Of a stretch of 64,000 bases of DNA, positions 7,691 to 14,498 are shown piece by piece. The notes beneath the pieces were generated by a model that made no database searches, was not told the origin of the DNA, and worked only from the letters and a program-made list of their open reading frames with translations. The stretch spans positions 58,433 through 122,432 of the forward strand of contig JAIORQ010000049.1 in assembly GCA_021108035.1 (NCBI GenBank), read 5' to 3'. Within the stretch, counting starts at the first letter, position 1. Each line of letters begins with the position of its first letter. The translations under genes and the position numbers were made by a program. The DNA comes from Bacteroidales bacterium. GTDB taxonomy: Bacteria; Bacteroidota; Bacteroidia; Bacteroidales; JAADGE01.

Positions 7691-9682
7691 TCAATCTACA
7701 TCAATCTCTTTCAATTGTTCCTCAATATCAGTGAGTTTAATATCTTTTATGGTTTCTTTAATTTTTCCTTTCAGAATACTTTGAATTACTTTTGCAGCTG
7801 CAGCGGATGCTTGTGCAACCGAATCGGGAATGTCTTTCGGGCCGTTACATACTCCCGCTATGCTAATGCCGGGAGAGACAGTACCGCTTGGGTCTGTTGC
7901 GTGATTAGCTTCAATAAACCAACCTTCTTCAGAAATTGGTATATCCAGCATCTTTGCAATTTCACCGGCATCATCCCTTGCTTCAAGTCCTACGGCAAGC
8001 ACAACCATATCTACACTTTCTTCAATTAATTTATCTTCAAGAATGTTTTCTCCTCTTAATTGAAGTTTTTCGTTTATTTGCTCAACTTTTGCAGTTTTTC
8101 CTCTGATAATATTAATTCCTTCGTTATTGATTCTGTTATAAAATTCTTCATACCCTTTTCCGAAAGCTCTCATATCAATATAATATTCATATACATCAGC
8201 ATCAGGAAGTTTTTCTTTTACTAAATGTGCCAACTTCAAAGAATACATGCAACAAACCTTAGAACAATATTTATTATAATTCTCATCACGGCTGCCGATA
8301 CAATGAATGATTGCCACACTTTCAGGGACTTCGCCTTTTTCTTCAAATATTTTATTTCCTTTTTTATCGCTTGTTCTTAAAGTAATTTTTCCTTCTGTAG
8401 GGCCGGAAGCATTTATAAGTCTTTCAAGCTCCAATGACGTAAGAACATTATCAAGTTTTCCGTATCCGAATTGGTCGGCTCTTTCAGCATCAAAAGGTTT
8501 AAATCCGGTAGCAACAACAATATTACCTACCGTTATTTCAATTTCTTCATCTTTTTCATCAAGATTTATACAATCATTTACCGGGCAAAACTTTATACAT
8601 ACCTTACATTTTCCGGTATTCTTATTGATAAGTTCAAAATATTTTTTTGTTTCATCCGTACCTATTGTGTTATCTAATGCTGTGATAAAGTCAGCTTCAG
8701 AATCGTAAGAATTTCCTTTTAATTCTTGTAATTTATTTACGATTTCTTCAGGAACATTTTCTTTTTTAAGTTTTGAGAAAGTAGCAGTTGTAAATAAATA
8801 AGGGTCTTTAATGTATGTACATATCTCTTTATCAATAAGATACTTATTTGGCACTGCCTGTGGAAACGGAATATATATTGCTTTTCTCAATGTTGTTCCC
8901 GAATCGAATTCACTTAAGGTTGTTGAAGGACATTTTTCAGTGCAAGAACCGCAGCCTATGCAAGTTGAAAGATCTACTTTCCGTGCTTTTTTAAGAATCT
9001 TAACTTTGAAGTTTCCGGGTTTTCCGGACACTTCTTTTACTTCACTGTAAGACATCAAGTCAATATGCGGATGTTGTCCGACATCTACCATTTTCGGTGT
9101 AAGGATACATGCAGCACAATCCAGAGTAGGGAAAGTTTTATCAAACATTGCCATATGCCCGCCTATTGTACCTGTTTTCTCCAATAAATATACTTTTTTT
9201 CCTGCATCGGCAATTTCAAGTGATGTTTGAATTCCGGAAATACCGCCGCCTATTACAAGTGTTTTTTCATTGATATCGGTATATTTGTAATTGAACAGTT
9301 CAGTAAAAGGTTTATCATAGATTGCAGTGGCTAATAATGCTTTAGCTCTGTCAAATTCTGATTGATCTTTTATCCCGTACTCCTTAAAACTTAATGTAAC
9401 AATATTTTCAGGATCATTGCCGATATTTACCATCGCTTTTGTAAAAAGAGACTTATAAAGTCCGGGTAGATATCCTGCAATAATAATTTTTTCAAATTTT
9501 TGTTCTTCTATGATCGATTCAATATGTTTATGATCATAAACTGAATTACATGAAATATGAAATACACTGTTCTTGTCAGTTAATTTTTCAGCATAGGAAG
9601 TTATCAGTTCAATATCTTTATGTTCAGTTTGTCCGTTTAAAGGATCACATAAAAATATTCCTGTATTTTTTTTGGAGCCCAT
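7691..9682 (-). CDS. HdrA-like FAD/Fe-S oxidoreductase (663 aa) with split cluster motif
   Basis: First gene of the hydrogenase train. A divergent N-terminal domain of about 135 residues lacks the usual HdrA CxCG start. The FAD signature GGGISG is at 145-150, followed by the HdrA hallmark TFPTLDCAACILTPKM (C189, C192). The first ferredoxin motif is complete (C241, C244, C247, C251). The second is C288 followed only 71 residues later by C359, C362 and C366, so an insert of about 60 residues separates the first Cys from the GKCxxCxxxCP part. There is no C-terminal ferredoxin pair. It resembles HdrA/QmoA proteins; the division of labour with the 581-aa paralogue is not known. Confidence 0.9.
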   Translation of the reverse strand: MGSKKNTGIFLCDPLNGQTEHKDIELITSYAEKLTDKNSVFHISCNSVYDHKHIESIIEEQKFEKIIIAGYLPGLYKSLFTKAMVNIGNDPENIVTLSFKEYGIKDQSEFDRAKALLATAIYDKPFTELFNYKYTDINEKTLVIGGGISGIQTSLEIADAGKKVYLLEKTGTIGGHMAMFDKTFPTLDCAACILTPKMVDVGQHPHIDLMSYSEVKEVSGKPGNFKVKILKKARKVDLSTCIGCGSCTEKCPSTTLSEFDSGTTLRKAIYIPFPQAVPNKYLIDKEICTYIKDPYLFTTATFSKLKKENVPEEIVNKLQELKGNSYDSEADFITALDNTIGTDETKKYFELINKNTGKCKVCIKFCPVNDCINLDEKDEEIEITVGNIVVATGFKPFDAERADQFGYGKLDNVLTSLELERLINASGPTEGKITLRTSDKKGNKIFEEKGEVPESVAIIHCIGSRDENYNKYCSKVCCMYSLKLAHLVKEKLPDADVYEYYIDMRAFGKGYEEFYNRINNEGINIIRGKTAKVEQINEKLQLRGENILEDKLIEESVDMVVLAVGLEARDDAGEIAKMLDIPISEEGWFIEANHATDPSGTVSPGISIAGVCNGPKDIPDSVAQASAAAAKVIQSILKGKIKETIKDIKLTDIEEQLKEIDVD

Positions 9683-9718
9683 ATTTACTTTTTTATTTTT
9701 ATTTAAAATTTATTCATA

Positions 9719-9761
9719 CAAAAATATTGAAAAATATATTTTAATGTTATTTATTTCACAA
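9719..9761 (-). promoter_or_regulatory. Candidate hydrogenase promoter with overlapping Rex-like operator
   Basis: On the minus strand 9726-9719 reads TATTTTTG, a full match to the Bacteroidota -7 box TAnnTTTG, 37 bp before the ATG at 9682. Just upstream, 9744-9761 reads ATGTTATTTATTTCACAA on the plus strand. Against the Rex consensus TTGTGAAnnnnTTCACAA the right half matches 7/7 and the left half 4/7. The site lies where the -33 element would be, so bound Rex would block RNA polymerase. No clear -33 TTTG is seen. Confidence 0.5.
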
Positions 9762-9824
9762 TAAAAATTAATGCAATTTACAAAAAAAAATACCGGAATA
9801 AAAAATATTAAACAATAAATATTC

Positions 9825-9848
9825 AAAATATGTTGAAAAACATATTTT
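9825..9848. promoter_or_regulatory. Perfect 10-bp inverted repeat in the rex/hydrogenase intergenic region
   Basis: AAAATATGTT (9825-9834), loop GAAA, then AACATATTTT (9839-9848). The palindrome sits midway in the 282-bp divergent region between the hydrogenase train and rex. It could be a dimeric repressor or activator operator, or a hairpin. The spacing does not fit the Rex consensus. Confidence 0.45.
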
Positions 9849-9964
9849 AATATATTGTAACAGGCAGATATACAGGTGTATAAAAATATTTATTAAATTG
9901 CTTGGAATATGTGAAAATTAATATTATTTTTATATAATATTTAATATTGAGAAAACAATAACAA

Positions 9965-10594
9965 ATGACAGTAAAAAATTCAGTGAAAAGATTATTACAA
10001 TACAGATTATTTGTATTAAGATTACAAGAATTGGGATTCGATAATGTCTTTTCACATCATATTGCAAAAGAAGTCGGTGTCAGTCCGGAACAAGTCAGAA
10101 AAGATTTTTCTTTATATGGTATTAAGGGCTATAAAAAAGCCGGTTATAATATTAATAATGCTTTGGAAGTATTTAATGAGTCATTCGGCCGAACTGAAAT
10201 AAGAAACATCATTGTAATGGGGATGGGATATCTCGGCAGAGCAATGGTTTTAAATAATAAAAGTTTTATCGGTAATAAATTTCGAATTGTTGCAGCTTTT
10301 GATATTAATCCTGCAAAAAGAAAGAAATTTTTTTCAATTCCTGTCTATAGCCCCGATGAACTTCAATCAATTATTAATTTACATAAAGTAAAAACTGCAA
10401 TTTTAACGGTTCCGATTATTTCTGCTCAAATCGTTTGTAACAGTTTAGTTCAAGCAGGAATCAACGGTATTATGAGTTTTGCTCCGGTTGTTTTAACGGT
10501 TCCGGAACATGTAGCTGTAAATTATGTTAATTTATGTAATGAATTAGAAGCTACATCTTTTACAGCTTTAACAAAATCAAAACTTAAACATTAA
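9965..10594 (+). CDS. rex: Redox-sensing transcriptional repressor Rex
   Basis: A 209-aa protein with the Rex architecture: an N-terminal winged helix (residues 1-75, with SVKRLLQYRLFVLRLQELG and VSPEQVRKDFSLYG) and a C-terminal Rossmann domain beginning IIVMGMGYLGRAM (about 84-96), where NADH/NAD+ is sensed. Rex typically represses anaerobic and fermentative genes and is released by high NADH. It is divergently transcribed from the hydrogenase train, and a Rex-like site overlaps that promoter, so the hydrogenase is the obvious candidate target. The glycine-rich loop reads GMGYLG rather than the more common GxGNLG. Confidence 0.93.
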   Translation: MTVKNSVKRLLQYRLFVLRLQELGFDNVFSHHIAKEVGVSPEQVRKDFSLYGIKGYKKAGYNINNALEVFNESFGRTEIRNIIVMGMGYLGRAMVLNNKSFIGNKFRIVAAFDINPAKRKKFFSIPVYSPDELQSIINLHKVKTAILTVPIISAQIVCNSLVQAGINGIMSFAPVVLTVPEHVAVNYVNLCNELEATSFTALTKSKLKH

Positions 10595-10637
10595 AGATGC
10601 TTTCAAAAAACAAATCATACAGTAAAAATTATTAATC

Positions 10638-11036
10638 ATGGAAAAACAAAAAATTCTTATAGTTGATGATGATCTTGATATATTAGCAGCTTTATCTGCT
10701 ATTCTGAAAAATGCAGAATACGAAGTTGTTTCAGCAGAAAGTAAAAAAGAAGGACTCGAAAAACTCAAATCATCAAAACCTGATATTGCCATACTTGATG
10801 TTATGATGGAAACAAGCCAAGCAGGTTTTGAGATGACCAGAGAAATAAGAAAGATTTCCGGATTTGAGAAACTTCCTATCATAATGCTGACAAGTGTAGG
10901 AGATATAACAGGAGTTAATTTTCAAGCAGCCATGAGTGATTCTGATTGGTTACCTGCAGATTCTTATATTGAAAAACCGATAGAACCGGAAGAGCTGATA
11001 GAAGAAATTCAAAATTTATTAGATAATAAACAGTGA
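10638..11036 (+). CDS. Stand-alone response regulator receiver domain
   Basis: A 132-aa CheY-like REC domain with no output domain. The acidic pocket is D10-D12, the phospho-acceptor D54 (AILDVMME), the switch T85 (IIMLTS) and the conserved K113 (EKPIEP). Its stop codon overlaps the GTG start of the histidine kinase as GTGA, so the two are translationally coupled. It lies 43 bp after rex on the same strand. It may relay the phosphoryl group to another protein, or act by protein contact. The link to hydrogenase control is inference from position. Confidence 0.92.
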   Translation: MEKQKILIVDDDLDILAALSAILKNAEYEVVSAESKKEGLEKLKSSKPDIAILDVMMETSQAGFEMTREIRKISGFEKLPIIMLTSVGDITGVNFQAAMSDSDWLPADSYIEKPIEPEELIEEIQNLLDNKQ

Positions 11037-12379
11037 AGAAATTAACTAATAAGAATATCAGGCTGATTCAACGAGTGAATTGGCTGATGATTAACAGATG
11101 GTATGCCGTAATTGGGGTGATTATTGTATCTGTAGTTGCAAAATTTCTAATAAAAATTGATATAAATTTGATTAATATTATGTCAGCAACTTTATTATTA
11201 GTTGCAGAAAATATTATCGGATTTTATTACATAAAAAAGATAATATCGGAAAAAGATAAAACAAAGCAATATCATCGTTTAAAAAGAAATATCAACTGTC
11301 AAATATCTTTCGATCTTATTGTTTTAACAATACTTATACATTATTTAGGCGGTATTGAAAGTCCTTTTCTTTTAGCCTTTTTCTTTCATATTCCCGGAGC
11401 AAGCATATTATTGTCAAAAAGAGAAACAGTTATTCAAACATCTTTTGCAGTACTGTTGATCTCAATGTTAACATTTTTTGAATTTTATGATATTTTACCC
11501 CATCATTGTTTTTGTATTAAAAAAGCAAATATAACAATACCTGATTTATATAGTGATATATATTATGTATATAAGGCATTAGGGGCATTTATTATTTCAT
11601 TATATATATTAATTTATATATCAACTTCTATAGGTACGAAATTAAGTAATCAAGAAGATCAATATGAAGAAGCAATCTTAAAGTTGAATAAAAAAGATGA
11701 ATTAAAAAATGAATATGTACTTAGATTAACACATGATATTAAGGGACATATTTCAGCAATTCAAAGTTCATTAAGTGTTGTGAAAACCGGAGTTTTTGCT
11801 GAAATTGATCCGAGAAATCAAGAGTTTATAAATCGTGCTTACAGAAGGACATATGCTTTAATTAAATTTATTAAAGATTTGTTAAGGTTAACGAAGATGC
11901 GACAAGGTGATGAATTTGAACGCAAAATTTTCTCTTTTAAAGATATGTTATATGAATGCGTTAAAGAAGTTGAAAGTAATGCAGAAACAAAGTCTATAGA
12001 AATAATATCAAAAATTGATGAGAAAATAGATACTATTACCGGAGATGGATTTTCCTTGAAAGAAATTACTTCTAATATGATGTTAAATGCCGTAAAATAC
12101 ACACCTGTAAACGGTAAAATAAGTTTAGAAGCATATGATTATGTTGATTTTATCAGAATTATTATTTCTGATTCAGGCATAGGAGTACCGGAGGAAGATA
12201 TACCGCATATTTTTGAAGAATTTTACAGAGGCAGCAATGTAGATAAAAAGAAAATTGAAGGAACAGGAGTGGGTTTAGCAATAGCAAAAAATGTAATTAA
12301 ACAACATAAGGGTGATATTTGGGTTGAAAATAACCCGACCGGCGGCACTAAATTTTTATATGATATTCCGAAAATTTGA
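11033..12379 (+). CDS. Membrane sensor histidine kinase
   Basis: A 448-aa kinase starting with GTG at 11033, inside the receiver gene's stop (GTGA overlap). About six N-terminal transmembrane helices (roughly residues 22-200) with short loops suggest sensing within or near the membrane rather than by a large periplasmic domain. The HisKA domain follows with the H-box RLTHDIKGHIS (phospho-His H234). The HATPase domain has the N-box NMMLNAVKY, DSGIGVPEEDI and GTGVGLAIAKNVI. The input signal is unknown. Its place next to rex and opposite a hydrogenase/quinone complex makes redox or quinone status a reasonable guess only. Confidence 0.93.
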   Translation: MKKLTNKNIRLIQRVNWLMINRWYAVIGVIIVSVVAKFLIKIDINLINIMSATLLLVAENIIGFYYIKKIISEKDKTKQYHRLKRNINCQISFDLIVLTILIHYLGGIESPFLLAFFFHIPGASILLSKRETVIQTSFAVLLISMLTFFEFYDILPHHCFCIKKANITIPDLYSDIYYVYKALGAFIISLYILIYISTSIGTKLSNQEDQYEEAILKLNKKDELKNEYVLRLTHDIKGHISAIQSSLSVVKTGVFAEIDPRNQEFINRAYRRTYALIKFIKDLLRLTKMRQGDEFERKIFSFKDMLYECVKEVESNAETKSIEIISKIDEKIDTITGDGFSLKEITSNMMLNAVKYTPVNGKISLEAYDYVDFIRIIISDSGIGVPEEDIPHIFEEFYRGSNVDKKKIEGTGVGLAIAKNVIKQHKGDIWVENNPTGGTKFLYDIPKI

Positions 12380-12402
12380 AAGCTGATAATTTTAATTAAT
12401 AC

Positions 12403-12672
12403 ATATGGCAACCTCTATTAATTAATTTGCATCAAGATTTTCAGAGTTTATCATAGACGATGAAAATTTAAGAAGCACTATCGGGATAATGCAAGAAAAT
12501 TTGAAGAAGTATATGATAAACTCTGAAAACCCTATGGGAACAAATATAATAAACAATCTGACTGCGTTAAATTTTTTTGCAATAACTACGGCTATTCCAA
12601 AAAAATTATGCCTTGCATCTTGTTCATTATATTTGTTTCTTGAAAGAAATTAATTAATAGAGGTTGCCATAT
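12403..12672. mobile_element. MITE-like 270-bp element with perfect 26-bp inverted ends
   Basis: The ends 12403-12428 and 12647-12672 are exact reverse complements over 26 bp (starting ATATGGCAACCTCTATTAAT). A second nested inverted repeat of 18 bp pairs 12438-12455 with 12512-12529. The interior has no convincing gene. If the outer ATAT is a palindromic target duplication, the element proper is GGCAACC...GGTTGCC with 22-bp terminal repeats. Size and structure fit a non-autonomous miniature transposable element. It lies in the 425-bp gap between the histidine kinase and the DUF4476 gene. The mobilising transposase family is not identifiable here. Confidence 0.7.
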
Positions 12673-12751
12673 CATTATTCCTGTATTCCGATAAACCAAT
12701 CTTAAATAAAAAAATAAGAATTTTTTTGCTAAACTTCTATATATAGATTTT

Positions 12752-12768
12752 TTGGCACATGAATTGAT
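12752..12768 (+). promoter_or_regulatory. Possible sigma-54-like promoter
   Basis: TTGGCAC-ATGAA-TTGAT matches the -24 element TTGGCAC exactly with correct spacing. The -12 element reads TTGA in place of TTGC, losing the important C. It lies 37 bp before the DUF4476 gene start. Weak candidate. Confidence 0.25.
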
Positions 12769-12804
12769 TTGATTACAATAAATCAAACATTAAAAGGAAA
12801 AGCT

Positions 12805-13566
12805 ATGAAAAATTTAATTATTACCCTCGTTTTATTAGGTGCTGTATTTGCTCCTAAATCTTCCGAAGCTCAAAGATATAGTTCGGAATTGATTTTGAAA
12901 ATGTATGATAACTCAATTTACACAGTTATCTTCGACAGAAAAATTTATGATTTATCAGGTTCTCAATTCAGATTATCTAATATTAATCCCGGATCGCACA
13001 GATTAGTTGTCAAACAAAGAATTGGCGGACGTTACGGAGCATTGAGAATAATTTACAACGGAAATATTGATATTCCGCAACATTCAATAGTACGAGCTCG
13101 GATAAACAAGTATAACAGGATGGTTATTAGCAGTGTAACACCTATTAGAAGTAATTACAGTGATAACAATAATTACCGCGATAATAACCGACACGGATAT
13201 TATAACCGACCTTTGTTAGACCTCGGAAGACTTCAACGTTCTTTAAACAATGCAAGTTTTGAAAGTGATAAAAGAATGATTGCAGAACAAGCTATTTCTT
13301 CGCATCGTGTGAAAGCAGAGCAAGTTTACAGAATTTTATTGATGTTCAGCTTTGAATCTACAAAATTAAAAGTTGCTAAATTTGCATATAATTATTGTGT
13401 TGATAAAAGAAACTATTACAGAGTGAATGATGCTTTTACTTTCAGCAGCAGCATAAGAGAATTAAACAACTATATAGGTAATTCTAAATCTGATTATTAC
13501 GATGATGATTGGGGGAATTATAACAATAATTATAACAACAATAACAATAATTATAACAGATGGTAA
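12805..13566 (+). CDS. Exported DUF4476 domain protein
   Basis: A 253-aa protein when started at the ATG at 12805, which is preceded by AAAAGGAAA and begins a clear signal peptide (MKNLIITLVLLGAVFAPKSSEAQ). An upstream TTG start would add 12 residues before the signal and is less likely. The N-terminal half is a small beta-rich region (about 25-110). An Asn/Arg/Tyr-rich linker leads to a helical DUF4476 domain (about 135-225, LQRSLNNASFESDKRMIAEQAI...). The tail is a low-complexity Asn/Tyr run (NNNYNNNNN). Found in Bacteroidota as a periplasmic or surface protein of unknown function. Confidence 0.85.
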   Translation: MKNLIITLVLLGAVFAPKSSEAQRYSSELILKMYDNSIYTVIFDRKIYDLSGSQFRLSNINPGSHRLVVKQRIGGRYGALRIIYNGNIDIPQHSIVRARINKYNRMVISSVTPIRSNYSDNNNYRDNNRHGYYNRPLLDLGRLQRSLNNASFESDKRMIAEQAISSHRVKAEQVYRILLMFSFESTKLKVAKFAYNYCVDKRNYYRVNDAFTFSSSIRELNNYIGNSKSDYYDDDWGNYNNNYNNNNNNYNRW

Positions 13567-13657
13567 ATAAATTAAGTATTATTACTAAATATATATAATA
13601 CGTTTAACTTTTAAAAGAATTAAATAATTTTAGTCAAAACAAATTAAAAATATTGAA

Positions 13658-14371
13658 ATGAAAAAACTATTATTGGGATTATTAGTAGTATTAGCATTTG
13701 GTGCTGATGCACAAATTGAAAGAGGAAAACTTTTTGTAGGAGGATCAGTTGGGTTCTTAACATACGGAGGTTCTTCAGAGACTGTAGTTGGTAACACTAC
13801 AACTGAGGTTGAAGATGTATCTACTTTGGGTTTTCATATTATTCCTCGAATTGGTTATATGTTAACACAAAACATTGGTGCAGGTTTAGGAGTAGGTTAT
13901 GATTATACAAAAACAACTACTCCTGATGCTTTTGATAACGGAACTGATCTTTTTGATCAAGTAACAAAAAACGGAACATTTTCTGTTTCTCCGTTTGCAA
14001 GATATTATAAGAATGTTGCAGAAAAGTTTTATCTTTTTGGTGAATTAGATTTTCCTGTAGGTATAGGAAGTCAAAAAGAATTGATGTGGAATGAAAATAT
14101 GGATGGAGTAATTGACAGCGATGTGAAAAATTCTTCAATGAGTTATGGGTTTGGTTTAGGGCTTGGTGCAAATTATTTTGTAAGTGATAATATTGCTTTA
14201 GAAGCAGGATTCAATATTTTAGGTATGCATTATAGCACTAACAAAACAACTTTAGAGCAAGCTAACGGTGATAAAGTAACTGATATTGATTCATACTTTT
14301 TTTTGGATTTAGATACAAATAACTTAATTAATTTTTCATCTTTTACAATTGGTGTAAAAATATTTTTATAG
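13658..14371 (+). CDS. Outer-membrane beta-barrel protein (OmpA/PorT-like barrel)
   Basis: A 237-aa protein with signal peptide MKKLLLGLLVVLAFGADAQ. Alternating hydrophobic beta-strands with glycines follow (KLFVGGSVGFLTYGG, IIPRIGYMLTQNIGAGLGVGYDY, SYGFGLGLGANYFVSDNIALEAGFNILG), ending in a hydrophobic strand with terminal FTIGVKIFL. This is the pattern of a small eight-stranded outer-membrane barrel. A strong terminator follows. No specific substrate or partner can be assigned. Confidence 0.85.
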   Translation: MKKLLLGLLVVLAFGADAQIERGKLFVGGSVGFLTYGGSSETVVGNTTTEVEDVSTLGFHIIPRIGYMLTQNIGAGLGVGYDYTKTTTPDAFDNGTDLFDQVTKNGTFSVSPFARYYKNVAEKFYLFGELDFPVGIGSQKELMWNENMDGVIDSDVKNSSMSYGFGLGLGANYFVSDNIALEAGFNILGMHYSTNKTTLEQANGDKVTDIDSYFFLDLDTNNLINFSSFTIGVKIFL

Positions 14372-14388
14372 AAAATTTTTCAATAAAA

Positions 14389-14422
14389 AAACATCCGATG
14401 TTTTAATCGGATGTTTTTTTTT
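14389..14422 (+). terminator. Rho-independent terminator after the beta-barrel gene
   Basis: A perfect 11-bp stem AAACATCCGAT / ATCGGATGTTT (14389-14399 and 14406-14416) with a 6-nt loop, followed by a run of T. It ends the barrel transcript 17 bp past the stop codon. Confidence 0.9.
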
Positions 14423-14498
14423 GTCAGCAATGCTTTTTTGTTATTTCAAGATAATAAATAACTTTACAATTTGTAATCTTCCTAAAATTATTTATAAA

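Noticed and set aside
4528..9682. A complete HdrABC heterodisulfide reductase
   Set aside because: No HdrB-type CCG domain is encoded, and HdrC is fused to a cytochrome b domain, so the Qmo-like reading fits better.
9825..9848. The perfect palindrome as the Rex operator
   Set aside because: Half-site spacing (TGTT-N4-AACA) does not fit the Rex consensus; the better match is 9744-9761.
12592..12786. Minus-strand 64-aa frame overlapping the MITE-like element
   Set aside because: It starts at the element's edge, crosses one inverted end and resembles no transposase; it is best seen as chance within the element.
14421..14498. An upstream start for transketolase
   Set aside because: It would begin inside the preceding terminator and add 26 residues with no similarity to transketolases.
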